From positions 1,317,750-1,381,749 of the forward strand of contig NZ_CP061303.1 of NCBI RefSeq assembly GCF_018687695.1: a DNA stretch of 64,000 bases. Direction: 5' to 3'. Origin of the DNA: Polynucleobacter sp. MG-6-Vaara-E2. Its GTDB lineage: Bacteria > Pseudomonadota > Gammaproteobacteria > Burkholderiales > Burkholderiaceae. Positions 35,739 through 44,397 of the stretch are shown here, in pieces. The notes beneath the pieces are model-generated. The model was given only the letters and a program-made list of their open reading frames with translations. It was not told where the DNA came from and did no database searches. The position numbers and the translations under genes were made by a program. Position 1 is the stretch's first letter; the number at the start of each line of letters is the position of its first letter.

Positions 35739-37985
35739 TTAAGCAGTAATTATCTTCATCTTAGCTCTATCAACTGGACTACCAATTGAATTCACTACAC
35801 TTAGAATGTCAGCTTTCTGGCTTGCAGAAAGAGCTGCCGTTGTTATTGACTTCATTTTAGACTGGCCTAGTACCTTAACAATATTTAAAGGTGTGTTTAC
35901 AGGGTCCATAGTCGAGTAAGATGCACCAGTAATTGAGTATCCTGAAACGTTAACATCTTGCTGATATGTGTCAGGAGTTGCTGCATTAAATGCAACACCC
36001 GAAACGTTGAATGAGTAATTCTTATTCTGAGGTGTGCTTAAACCATTGGCTGTAGCAAGATTATCAACTCCATTCGCAAATACTGTTTTCAGAGCTGTGT
36101 AGACAGCCTCAGTCACTGAGAAACCTTTTTTACTGTTAGCTGTGCCATCAGAGACTACAATTTCAGTCAATTTTTTAACCGTTGGATCTGTTGAATGTAC
36201 ATTGTCATAAAGTGCCTGCAAGTTATTCTGAATATTCACTGCCTTAGCAGAATACGTTACATCGGCATTAGCATTGGCCCTTAAAACCTTCGCTGCAATA
36301 CTACCAAGCGTAGTAGAACTTTCTGTTCCGTCGCCCAATAAAGTCACTCTAGTAACGTTACCTGCACCGTTATTAAGTCTTCCAATTGCACTCATCGCCT
36401 TATCTAAAGAACTGGCACTAAATGAATGTGTACTGGCATTAGAAGCAGTGTTAATGGATGCGGTAGCTGTAACACCTACCTGGATGTAACTATTAGTATC
36501 TGCGTATGCGGACGCTTGAGAGTTTAAATGTGCTGCAAGTGCCTTAGCTTTGGTATCGTAAAGTACAAAATTATTTGCATCTAACTTACCAACAAAATAT
36601 GTAGTACCGGTAGTAAGACCAGCATAAGCTGTTCCACCAATGTTCACATTGTAGGTAATTGCATCACCAGTTTTAAATCCATGAGCCGTCGACGTATGAA
36701 TTTTCCCAGTAGTAGCGTCATCCGTTAAAGCTGTAGTTGTTGTACCAGCTTTAATCACATCATTAGTAACATCATTTAAATTGCTTGCAGTATCAGCTAT
36801 TTGTATAGATCTAACAAGATCTGGCATGAGTCTATTGCGATTAACACCTGGTGAAATTACAGTTGTGCTGACTGCCCCTAATTCACCCAAACGCGCTGCT
36901 TGAGCTAAGGTTGCTTTAGTCACATCAATTTTATCTAGTGTCGAGGAGCTTGTTGGGGCATTACCTGCCTGACTTACCAAAGTTCCGGCCTGAGCTGCAC
37001 TAGTATTTACAAGTCCAGCTGTGCTGGAGAGATCAATTGCATGAGCAAAAGTATCGTAGAGAGCAAAATTCGTACTATCAAGTTTTCTTGCATAAACAGT
37101 TTGACCAGAAGTAAGTGCTCCTTTGCCGCCAGCTGAAGCTACACCAATACCAGAATAAGTGAGTGCATCACCGGTATTTATAGAAAATCCACCAGTAGGA
37201 GTAATGATTCCAGTTCCAACGCCACCATCAGCGGCAGTGATAGTAGTCGTAGATATCTGTGTTGCTGTGTTGATATTGCTATTGTTGAGCTTGCTAATTA
37301 AAGCTAGGCTAGCAGTCGTTAGAATATTATCGGCATTATCTTTTAATGTAACACTGGATCCAGCACCCTTTACTAACTTATCTCCAAGAATTGCAAGTTG
37401 ACTTGCAGTTAGTTTAAGCTCTGTCGCCCCAGTTATTGATATGGAGCCAACACTGCTAATGTTTTTTAGCAAAGCATCCATATGATTTTGAATGTCTGCT
37501 CCGCTCCCGCTTACATTAAATACATTTCCGGATAACTTTTCAAGACCTGCAAGGTTAACAACACCATCTAATTTAGCAACTGCAATGGTTGGTTGAGTAA
37601 TACCGCCACCGTCCGGTGTAATTGTTAACGACTTAATTTTTGAATAGACTGCATCTAGATTATTGAAGTTCGAGCTGGTGCCACTACCAGCCTCAATATC
37701 AGTATGGGCAGTTGTGCTGTCTAAAACTATGCTTTTTGTACCAAGCTTTACAAGTGCTGCCTTGTAAGTGGTGACTTGAGTTGCTGTCAAATTAAGATCA
37801 TTAGTCGCTTTAATTGACCCAATATTTGCCGCAATAGCATCAGTAATACGACCAGAAGTAAGTTCGGCTCTAATTTCATCACCAGTTCCAGTGATCGAAA
37901 GCTTTTGAGTGCCCCTCATTGCATTAGCCAAAGCTACGTTATCGTAAACCTGTGCACCTGCGCCGATTTTGATTGCTATAGTCAT
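35739..37985 (-). CDS. Large beta-repeat protein (748 residues) with duplicated LYDT domain
   Basis: A Ser/Thr/Ala-rich protein in which I saw no cysteine, without a signal peptide. The N-terminal 130 residues resemble the 811-residue protein (LTATQVTTYKAALVKLG; FNNLDAVYSKI). Two copies of a 70-residue domain, containing KLDSTNFALYDT (about 300-311) and KLDANNFVLYDT (about 463-474), carry an LTxGxTY strand before that motif. Short ITxSDxxxNI repeats follow. GGAG 7 nt before the ATG gives a clear ribosome site. A strong terminator lies downstream and a long palindrome upstream, so it is a single-gene unit. It is most simply a surface-layer or adhesin-type protein, but this is unproven. Confidence 0.7.
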   Translation of the reverse strand: MTIAIKIGAGAQVYDNVALANAMRGTQKLSITGTGDEIRAELTSGRITDAIAANIGSIKATNDLNLTATQVTTYKAALVKLGTKSIVLDSTTAHTDIEAGSGTSSNFNNLDAVYSKIKSLTITPDGGGITQPTIAVAKLDGVVNLAGLEKLSGNVFNVSGSGADIQNHMDALLKNISSVGSISITGATELKLTASQLAILGDKLVKGAGSSVTLKDNADNILTTASLALISKLNNSNINTATQISTTTITAADGGVGTGIITPTGGFSINTGDALTYSGIGVASAGGKGALTSGQTVYARKLDSTNFALYDTFAHAIDLSSTAGLVNTSAAQAGTLVSQAGNAPTSSSTLDKIDVTKATLAQAARLGELGAVSTTVISPGVNRNRLMPDLVRSIQIADTASNLNDVTNDVIKAGTTTTALTDDATTGKIHTSTAHGFKTGDAITYNVNIGGTAYAGLTTGTTYFVGKLDANNFVLYDTKAKALAAHLNSQASAYADTNSYIQVGVTATASINTASNASTHSFSASSLDKAMSAIGRLNNGAGNVTRVTLLGDGTESSTTLGSIAAKVLRANANADVTYSAKAVNIQNNLQALYDNVHSTDPTVKKLTEIVVSDGTANSKKGFSVTEAVYTALKTVFANGVDNLATANGLSTPQNKNYSFNVSGVAFNAATPDTYQQDVNVSGYSITGASYSTMDPVNTPLNIVKVLGQSKMKSITTAALSASQKADILSVVNSIGSPVDRAKMKIITA

Positions 37986-38019
37986 AACTTACTCCTATTA
38001 ATTAATTTCTTATCTACTT

Positions 38020-38030
38020 AAACGGATAAA
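38020..38030 (-). promoter_or_regulatory. Shared 11-mer promoter-like element (copy 3)
   Basis: TTTATCCGTTT on the minus strand, 9 of 11 bases as in copies 1 and 2, 34 nt before the ATG of the 748-residue gene. The same placement before all three repeat-protein genes suggests a common promoter or regulator. Confidence 0.45.
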
Positions 38031-38049
38031 CACTCTGAACTGATTAGTA

Positions 38050-38089
38050 AAAATATATAAAATATATATGTATATATTTTATATATTTT
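38050..38089. promoter_or_regulatory. Perfect 40-bp AT palindrome
   Basis: AAAATATATAAAATATATA at 38050-38068 is an exact inverted repeat of 38071-38089 around a central TG. Apart from that central G it is pure A/T. It lies 20 bp upstream of copy 3 of the shared 11-mer, in the divergent region between the 748-residue gene and the MarR-like gene. It could be an operator, UP element or nucleoid-protein site. Confidence 0.7.
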
Positions 38090-38275
38090 CTTGGGTCTAT
38101 ATTCTTCAAACTTCTATTGAGAATATTTAACTCCTACGTCTCTTAAGGACATGAGTTTTGATATCTACTCCTTAGGTCCTAAACTAACCTTCTTAATTAT
38201 GTTTCGGCTATTTTTCTAATTTTGTTTAGCTTTATCCATCCATCTTGGATTGCTGGCGTGCTTACTATAATTTTT

Positions 38276-38296
38276 TATATCTATAAATTAGATATA
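38276..38296. promoter_or_regulatory. Operator-like palindrome before the MarR-like gene
   Basis: TATATCTA-taaat-TAGATATA, a perfect 8+8 inverted repeat with a 5-bp spacer, 32 nt upstream of the ATG of the winged-helix gene. Size and symmetry fit an autoregulatory MarR-type operator. Confidence 0.55.
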
Positions 38297-38328
38297 CAAT
38301 CTTGTTTTATGCACTCTGTTTCCCTCCT

Positions 38329-38688
38329 ATGAAACATGTCTTCTCAAACCCTTATTTAGTGCCCGCAGAGTCTCTTTGGGAGTTTTTCCCAGAAAAAGAG
38401 CTCCAGGGTCAATACTCGAATATCCCCCTAGGGATTGTGATGATTGTTTTGGATAAGCAAAAGCTAGGTCAAGAGCTATCTTTAAAGGGGCTATATAGCT
38501 ATTTTTCTTGTAGCCACCTTACAGTGAAGAAGTTTGTCGATGCCTTATGTGACGCCGGCTACCTTCAAACCCTTAAATCGTCTTCGGATTCTAGGGTAAA
38601 GTACCTTTTAATGACGGACAAATGCAATAATTTATGTCAATCTTTAATACAAAAGCCCCTCAATAACCCGCTTTCTGACTTTCAATAA
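38329..38688 (+). CDS. Small winged-helix (MarR-like) regulator
   Basis: 119 residues from the ATG at 38329 (a TTG at 38302 would overlap the palindrome). The C-terminal half reads as a winged helix: LSLKGLYSYF (helix), SHLTVKKFVDALCDAGYLQ (recognition helix) and KSSSDSRVKYLLMTD (wing and strand), the usual MarR layout. It lacks the long N- and C-terminal dimer helices of full MarR proteins. The gene is divergent from the 748-residue surface-type protein gene, and two palindromes lie between them. It is likely to control that pair, as activator or repressor. Confidence 0.6.
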   Translation: MKHVFSNPYLVPAESLWEFFPEKELQGQYSNIPLGIVMIVLDKQKLGQELSLKGLYSYFSCSHLTVKKFVDALCDAGYLQTLKSSSDSRVKYLLMTDKCNNLCQSLIQKPLNNPLSDFQ

Positions 38689-38748
38689 CTGAGTTAGCCA
38701 TCTTTGAACTTACTTTTTTTGTTAACTACTTAAGACTGTGAAATAACT

Positions 38749-39303
38749 GTGATCAGGATTCAGGCTCTTTCCGCCTTGGCACTATGCGCCACTCTCTTTG
38801 CTTGCGGCAATAATGATTCCGCCCCTAAAGCGGAGGTTTGGCTGCCCGATACTGCAGTAGCCAAACTGCCAATGGAAGAATATGCCGGCATTCCGTTTAA
38901 TACCAGCGGGCAAGATGCAGTTGATAAATTTAAGTGCACCCAATACGACCTCACTTATAGCTGTAAGATCAAAAACGGGGATAAAGAAGAAGATCTTTGG
39001 CTAATCTATAACGAGGTAGGCCGCATGGTATTGATGAAAAAAGAGCTGGGCTACTATAACAAGGAGGTGGCGGACACCATTATTGAGCGCCTGACTATTA
39101 AATATGGTATCGATTTCAGCCCTACTGAGGCTCAAGAAAGCGCCTTTGCTACTGGAGTTCGAAAGACTAAAAGCTATGTTTTCGGGGGCGGGCAAGTTGC
39201 CTTTCAGATTGGTAGAAGCCTGAATAACCGCAATGAATTGATGCTGGTGTACTTTTTCCCAGAAGATGTCGGGGCAACCTTTGCCAAAAGTGTCATGAAC
39301 TAA
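38749..39303 (+). CDS. Putative lipoprotein
   Basis: 184 residues from a GTG. A short signal sequence ends in LFAC-G, a lipobox, placing the modified Cys at about residue 19. The mature domain has a Cys pair (FKCTQYDLTYSCK), a WLIYNEVGRMVLMKKEL strand-turn-strand and a GGGQVAFQIGRS strand near the end. No catalytic motif. It converges on flhB (39 bp apart) and is the last non-flagellar gene on the left edge of the flagellar locus. Function unknown. Confidence 0.65.
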   Translation: MIRIQALSALALCATLFACGNNDSAPKAEVWLPDTAVAKLPMEEYAGIPFNTSGQDAVDKFKCTQYDLTYSCKIKNGDKEEDLWLIYNEVGRMVLMKKELGYYNKEVADTIIERLTIKYGIDFSPTEAQESAFATGVRKTKSYVFGGGQVAFQIGRSLNNRNELMLVYFFPEDVGATFAKSVMN

Positions 39304-39342
39304 GTAGTGCCCCAGGAAATAGAGCGCTTTGGTTTAAGTTAA

Positions 39343-40473
39343 TTAAAGCAGGGGTTTGCCAGGTTTGAGCTGGGTAGGAACGAAATCTACCTGAGGGGCA
39401 TCCCCTGCCAAACCTGATTCTTTGGTGTCGTAAGCCCAGGCCAAGATTTGAGCAATTGCCTCAAATAAGGGCAAAGGTATGGTTTCCCCAATTTCAAGCT
39501 GACTATATAAATAGCGAGCTAATGGAGGAATTTGGGCAATAGGCACATTAAAGTCTTTGGCTACCTCTTGAATGCGTAAAGCAATCTGGTCTGCCCCTTT
39601 AGCCACGACAATCGGCGCCGCCATCTTTTCCATGTCATAACGCAGCGCAACAGAATAGTGCTCTGGGTTGGCTAAGACCACGTCTGCCCGCTCAATGGCC
39701 GCCATCATCCGTGATGCAGAGATTTGTCGTTGCATTTGCCGCAAGCGCTGCTTGATCTCTGGCGAGCCATCAGACTCTTTCATCTCCTGCTTCATTTCTT
39801 CGGGACTCATCCGAATTTGCTTGCGAAAGTTAAACCATTGCAACCAAGAGTCCCCAACGGCAATTAATAGCAATGGCATCATCAGGAGCATAAAACCATC
39901 AAGAATAAGAGACGAGGTTTGCACTAGGGCTGCATCAAAGCCCTGATTCACAATCATCCGAATGTACACAAACAAGCCCGATAAATAAGCTATACCCACA
40001 CCTAACATCAGGGTCGTTTTTAATAAGTTCTTTAATAGCTCGCTTAAGGCATTAATCGAAAACATGCGCCCTAACCCAGCAATGATGTCTAGCCTGCCCA
40101 AATTAAACTGAGGGGCAAAATAAGCCCGAAAGCTCACTAGGGATAAAGGTGCTAGGACCCCAATAATCCACAACGGTATGAAGATCAACGCTAAGAGTAT
40201 CAGTACAACTAAAAGTGATCCTCCGACCCACTCTTGCATGTGATCCATTAGCTTGGCAGGTTCTGAAAACTGAAAAATGGCCTGGGTCATTAAGACCATT
40301 TGCTTAAGTAGCGAGGGGCCAACAGCAGATAAAAAAATCACTACAATTACCAGGGTAGCAAAAGTTGCTAGATCGCGGGATTGCGGTAATTGACCCTGTT
40401 CGCGGGCACGCAGAATACGCCGCTCACTCGGTTCTAGTTCCCGTTCTTGGGAGTTATCTCCACCTTCAGCCAC
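39343..40473 (-). CDS. flhB: Flagellar export switch protein FlhB
   Basis: 376 residues: four membrane helices (about 40-60, 85-110, 145-172, 185-208) and a cytoplasmic FlhBC domain. The autocleavage site is N269-P270-E271-H272, at exactly the usual position but with Glu for the usual Thr (NPTH). The start ERELEPSERRI is typical. FlhB switches the export gate from rod/hook to filament substrates together with FliK. It lies at the distal end of the flg-mot gene run, 131 bp after the Sel1 lipoprotein; flhA is not beside it. Confidence 0.96.
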   Translation of the reverse strand: MAEGGDNSQERELEPSERRILRAREQGQLPQSRDLATFATLVIVVIFLSAVGPSLLKQMVLMTQAIFQFSEPAKLMDHMQEWVGGSLLVVLILLALIFIPLWIIGVLAPLSLVSFRAYFAPQFNLGRLDIIAGLGRMFSINALSELLKNLLKTTLMLGVGIAYLSGLFVYIRMIVNQGFDAALVQTSSLILDGFMLLMMPLLLIAVGDSWLQWFNFRKQIRMSPEEMKQEMKESDGSPEIKQRLRQMQRQISASRMMAAIERADVVLANPEHYSVALRYDMEKMAAPIVVAKGADQIALRIQEVAKDFNVPIAQIPPLARYLYSQLEIGETIPLPLFEAIAQILAWAYDTKESGLAGDAPQVDFVPTQLKPGKPLL

Positions 40474-40604
40474 TCTCTAGTACCTCATTCAAAATCAAAC
40501 TATGACTCAAGCTTACACCCTGCGCACCTATTCTTACCCGAAAAGGATTAGGGCTAGAGCTGAAGCAAAGATTTAGGGGTTAAGCTGGATCTTAGGTTGA
40601 GATT

Positions 40605-41201
40605 TTACTGGGGCAAGGTCTTTTTGATAGCAGCGACTTTTTCTTCAGCAGCAACAAGCTCTTGGCTACTTAAATCTGCTTTTAGCTTAGCCAGCTCTGA
40701 AATGGCCAACGGATTACCGGTGGCATCTGATATGGCCATCCAGATATACGCTTTTGGAAGATCTATCGCAATTTGCCCACCATCCATATACATATGGGCC
40801 AAGTTATATTGACCCACTGCACTTCCTGCCATCGCTGCTTTTTCAAACCAATGAAGTGCTAGTTGCGGAGCATTGTCTAAAGTGTCGATCTTTTGGTACA
40901 GGACCCCCAATTCGAGCATTGCCTCAATATTGCCCTTCTCCGCTGCACGCTTTAGCCAGACCAAGCCTTGCTCAATATTTTTTTGAGTACCGATGCCTTG
41001 GATGTACATCAACGATAAATCGTACTGAGCCTTGGTATCACCTGACTCTGCTAGAGCTTGAAATAATTGATAGGCTTTGGTGTAGTCACCTGCGGCATAA
41101 GCAGATCTTGCATTTTGATAGTCTGAACAAGCCATCAACATACTAGTCAGCGCCACCAAAATAGACATGTGCAGGCAGGTGCGCCAATGAAGTTGGGTCA
41201 T
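40605..41201 (-). CDS. Sel1-repeat lipoprotein near motAB
   Basis: 198 residues. A signal peptide with lipobox LMAC-S (Cys about 25) leads to three to four Sel1 repeats (AGDYTKAYQLFQALAESGDTK; AQYDLSLMYIQGIGTQKN; AMLELGVLYQK; GQYNLAHMYMDGG) and a helical tail. Outer-membrane anchoring is likely. Sel1 repeats also build the stator accessory protein MotX of Vibrio and Shewanella. It follows the motBA-linked genes, which makes a motor role possible but unproven. Confidence 0.75.
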   Translation of the reverse strand: MTQLHWRTCLHMSILVALTSMLMACSDYQNARSAYAAGDYTKAYQLFQALAESGDTKAQYDLSLMYIQGIGTQKNIEQGLVWLKRAAEKGNIEAMLELGVLYQKIDTLDNAPQLALHWFEKAAMAGSAVGQYNLAHMYMDGGQIAIDLPKAYIWMAISDATGNPLAISELAKLKADLSSQELVAAEEKVAAIKKTLPQ

Positions 41202-41272
41202 GGCTATTGAGAATCAACCCCCCAGTCAATATTCATACGAGCTGGGGCGTTTATTTTTTATCAGTTTTGGGT

Positions 41273-41659
41273 TTACTTTTTATTCGGTGGTGCTGGCTTT
41301 TTCTCTTCAACTTCCTCGGCGTCCTCATCGGGTGGCGCATCGGAAGCTTTAGGCACAGCTACTGGTGGGGGTGGTGCCACGTAATAGCTTGCTCCTAGAT
41401 CTCCACCGATCATCCTGGCAAAACCTCCAAAATAACGGCGCGTGAGATCTGGGTAGTGAGGAGCATTTGACAAATAGCCCTTGGAGCGAATGCAAGCATT
41501 GTTATTCATGCTACCTTCGCAACTTGCAATCGCTGCGAGTCGACCAACCTCAAATTGCTCACCTAAGATAAAAGCAAAAATCACTAGGACTAGCGGCAAA
41601 ATAAACAACAGCAAGAGCTTTTTTGCCAATCGTATTAAGGGTTCAATTTTCTCATTCAT
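41273..41659 (-). CDS. Single-pass membrane protein with Pro/Glu-rich tail
   Basis: 128 residues from the ATG at 41659 (GGAAA 10 nt upstream). One helix at about 14-34, then about 60 extracytoplasmic residues with two cysteines (ASCEGSMNNNACIR), then a tail of Pro, Asp, Glu and Lys. The gene begins 27 bp after the Sel1-like gene that follows motB, so it belongs to the motility operon. No family recognised. Confidence 0.6.
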   Translation of the reverse strand: MNEKIEPLIRLAKKLLLLFILPLVLVIFAFILGEQFEVGRLAAIASCEGSMNNNACIRSKGYLSNAPHYPDLTRRYFGGFARMIGGDLGASYYVAPPPPVAVPKASDAPPDEDAEEVEEKKPAPPNKK

Positions 41660-41686
41660 AAAAGTCAATTTCCAATCAATAGCGTA

Positions 41687-42481
41687 TCAATGTTGCTCAG
41701 ACTTCTTTGGCGCACCTTGAACCAAATCACTGGGTAACTTTCGCCAAGTTGCAATAGGTTCCTTATTATGCAACTTTGCATACATCTGAATAATTCTAGG
41801 GTCTGCAAGGTCTATATTATCCTTCATCGCGTTGTACATTCGCGCCGCAGCAATTTGATTGCCCTGCTCAATATAGGCGTTTGCGGCTTTGTAAAAGTAC
41901 AAGCCTGCCTTTTCTTTTTGTGGGCTACTAACGATAGAAATTAGATAAAGATTGCCCAAGTACTCGCAGGCACTGGGGTTATTAATCTTAGCTGGAACAG
42001 AAAAGTACTTTACTGCTAATAAATATTGCTGTTTTGCATAGCGCCGAAAAACAGTATTGGTCAAGATAAAGTCGGGATGCGTCACGATTTCAGCTTGCTG
42101 ATCGTAGTACTTCATGCGCTCAAAGGCAATTAAGCCCCGATAGTAGTTTGCCTGTACATCACCTTCTGCTGCCAAAGTATCTAGTTTTTCCAATATCCTT
42201 AAGGCATCCTTGCTGTAACGCAATACCTCATCTTCTGGATCAATGCATTTTGGGTCTTTGACACAGGCGACCGCGACGATCGTTTTATCATAAGCGCGTT
42301 TATATCGTCTATACAGTTTTTTTGCTTCACTTGCTGGCCCCACAAAAGGCTCATTCGAGGCTGAAGCATCAGAAGTACGCTCTTTGTGTGAACCACCATC
42401 ATGCGCTTTTGGGTCTGAGGCGTTTCCCAATGCCGGCACAACCATGAATAAAACGAGAAAGATTCTAAAGAGCGGTAACAA
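41687..42481 (-). CDS. Secreted Sel1/TPR-like protein next to motB
   Basis: 264 residues with a signal peptide ending at GNA-S (about 20) and no lipobox. The mature part has a charged linker (about 22-55) and five or so helical pairs with Sel1-like pattern (LAAEGDVQANYYRGLIAFE; PSACEYLGNLYLISI; AGLYFYKAANAYIEQG; QIAAARMYNAM). It starts 4 bp after the motB stop, so it is surely co-transcribed with the stator genes. The layout recalls MotX-type T-ring accessory proteins, which are also exported and Sel1-rich; homology is not shown. Confidence 0.7.
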   Translation of the reverse strand: MLPLFRIFLVLFMVVPALGNASDPKAHDGGSHKERTSDASASNEPFVGPASEAKKLYRRYKRAYDKTIVAVACVKDPKCIDPEDEVLRYSKDALRILEKLDTLAAEGDVQANYYRGLIAFERMKYYDQQAEIVTHPDFILTNTVFRRYAKQQYLLAVKYFSVPAKINNPSACEYLGNLYLISIVSSPQKEKAGLYFYKAANAYIEQGNQIAAARMYNAMKDNIDLADPRIIQMYAKLHNKEPIATWRKLPSDLVQGAPKKSEQH

Positions 42482-42485
42482 GGCC

Positions 42486-43514
42486 TTACCTCTCAGGCTT
42501 GCCTGTAGCTGGTTTGTCTGGTTTAGAGATGTCCATTGCTGGTGCTACCGGTTTGTCTTTGGATAAAAATTGTGCAGGCGCTCTTAAATTAGAGGGTATA
42601 TCTTGCGCCCCTTTTGGAATGACTTCGGCCTCTCTCTCGATTGGCCTTTGGATTGGCTTTTCTTCCTTCTTCGGCTTTTTATTTAAGAGCGTAATGGAAA
42701 TACGACGATTTAAGGGGTCGTTCAAATCGGTTGGATTTAAAGGAATCGTATCTGCAAACCCGATCACTTGCGCCACATTGGAAGGCGCTAAGCCTCCAGC
42801 AATCATTTCTCGGCGAGCCACATTAGCACGCTCACTTGAAAGCTCCCAATTGGTATAACCCGCTTCACCATTGGCATATTTTGAAGTATCGGTATGACCC
42901 TCAATTCGGATCTTGCCAGTGTTGTCATTTAATGACTTACCAATCACGCGCAATAAACGACGCGCTGCCACGCTTGGTACCACGCCACCGCTATTAAATA
43001 AGGGCTTGCCTTTTTCATCAACCACCTGAATCCGCAGACCCTCTGAGGTAATATCCATGAAGAGCTGCCCTTTAATATTTTTTAATTCAGCATCAGCCTC
43101 AACATTTTTCTCAATCTCACTTTTTACAGCTTCGTTTTTGGTTCTGTCTTTACGGGCATTTTCAACATCAGTTACCGACGAGTCGCTCACTCGGCGCTGC
43201 TCAGTATCGGCATCTGCTTTGGCTTCAACCCCAGAAACTTTTGAGATATTGTCTCCACCCCCCTTTATAATCCGGGTAGTCTCGCCGGACCCTTGGCCGC
43301 CGCTCATCGAAACGCGCATCGGATTTTGAAAGTAGGAGGATATACCAGCCAAGTCACCCGCTGTGGTGGATCCTAAAACCCACATGAGCAGGAAGAAGGC
43401 CATCATCGCCGTTACGAAGTCGGCGTATGCAATTTTCCATGCACCGCCATGATGACCGTGACCGCCTTTTTTAACGCGCTTTACAACAATAATGGGCGCG
43501 TCGGACTTAGCCAT
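42486..43514 (-). CDS. motB: Flagellar stator protein MotB
   Basis: 342 residues. The single membrane helix holds the proton-carrying D32 in IAYADFVTAMMAFF, at the same number as in E. coli. The plug and linker (about 60-150) are long and charged. An OmpA-like peptidoglycan-binding domain (about 160-285) contains GHTDTSKY, ERANVARR and LNRRISI. A Lys/Pro-rich tail of about 60 residues closes the protein. MotB anchors the MotA4B2 stator to the wall. motA lies 5 bp upstream. Confidence 0.96.
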   Translation of the reverse strand: MAKSDAPIIVVKRVKKGGHGHHGGAWKIAYADFVTAMMAFFLLMWVLGSTTAGDLAGISSYFQNPMRVSMSGGQGSGETTRIIKGGGDNISKVSGVEAKADADTEQRRVSDSSVTDVENARKDRTKNEAVKSEIEKNVEADAELKNIKGQLFMDITSEGLRIQVVDEKGKPLFNSGGVVPSVAARRLLRVIGKSLNDNTGKIRIEGHTDTSKYANGEAGYTNWELSSERANVARREMIAGGLAPSNVAQVIGFADTIPLNPTDLNDPLNRRISITLLNKKPKKEEKPIQRPIEREAEVIPKGAQDIPSNLRAPAQFLSKDKPVAPAMDISKPDKPATGKPER

Positions 43515-43519
43515 CGTGC

Positions 43520-44380
43520 TTACTTCCCTTTAGCGGCTTTAGTACCTTCATCAAGCTCAGTAAAGGTTGGACGTTGATAGGTAAAGAGTACTTTGCGTCC
43601 AAACTCTACGGCTGCTGCAGGTGGGAAATTATTTAGACTCGCGAGCAATATGGCTTTAATTGCCATGAAAGCCCTGGTTTCAGATTCTGCTTGCTGCTCC
43701 AATACTTTAGCTACTGGTTGCACAAAAGCATAGGCCAATAAAATACCCAAGAAGGTACCCACGAGCGCAGCACCAATGAGCTTACCTAACTCTGCTGGGG
43801 GCAAACCAATGGAGCCCATGGTATGAACCACACCCATCACCGCCGCCACAATACCAAAAGCGGGTAGACCATCACCCACCATCGTCACCGATGCCACAGG
43901 GATATGACTTTCTTGATGATGAACATCTAACTCTTGTTCCATTAAGCTTTCAATTTGGATGAGATCCAATGAGCCACCCAGCATCATCCGCAAGTAGTCG
44001 GTAATAAAGTCAACTAAGTGGTGGTCCTTCAAAATATCAGGGTAGTTTTCAAACAGCGGACTGGCTTCAGGCTCTTCGATATCCCCTTCTAGAGACATCA
44101 AACCATCCCGCTTTACTTTTTGTAAAATCTCAAACATCAAACACAGTAAATCTAGGTGTTTTTTCTTCTGATCGCCGGCCCCCTTAAAAGCACCTCCCAA
44201 GGCACCAAGCGTTTTCTTCAGATTAATGATGGTATTAGATGCAATCATCGTTCCGACAGCGGCTCCGACAATGGTCAAAACCTCCGTTGGCTGCCATAGA
44301 ACCGCGATATGGCCACCATGCAAGGCATAGCCGCCTAGGGCGCAACCCATCGCAATGATCCAGCCTAATGGAATATTCAT
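43520..44380 (-). CDS. motA: Flagellar stator protein MotA
   Basis: 286 residues: four membrane helices and a large cytoplasmic loop. The torque residues R91 and E98 (KRDGLMSLE) and P173 (GDGLPAFGIVAAVMGVV) are in place. The ion type is probably proton because MotB has D32 and an E. coli-like helix. It begins 17 bp after the flgL stop, an arrangement that couples stators to the hook operon rather than to chemotaxis genes. Confidence 0.96.
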   Translation of the reverse strand: MNIPLGWIIAMGCALGGYALHGGHIAVLWQPTEVLTIVGAAVGTMIASNTIINLKKTLGALGGAFKGAGDQKKKHLDLLCLMFEILQKVKRDGLMSLEGDIEEPEASPLFENYPDILKDHHLVDFITDYLRMMLGGSLDLIQIESLMEQELDVHHQESHIPVASVTMVGDGLPAFGIVAAVMGVVHTMGSIGLPPAELGKLIGAALVGTFLGILLAYAFVQPVAKVLEQQAESETRAFMAIKAILLASLNNFPPAAAVEFGRKVLFTYQRPTFTELDEGTKAAKGK

Positions 44381-44397
44381 ACTTCTATTTACTCAAT

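Noticed and set aside
32227..38030. Strict sigma-28 promoters for the repeat-protein genes
   Set aside because: The -10 box GCCGTTA departs from GCCGATAA at a key position and the -35 boxes are irregular, so I report only a shared motif.
41220..41262. CCCCAG / CTGGGG hairpin followed by a T-rich stretch
   Set aside because: It points along the plus strand where no gene ends; it may be a chance hairpin between two minus-strand genes.
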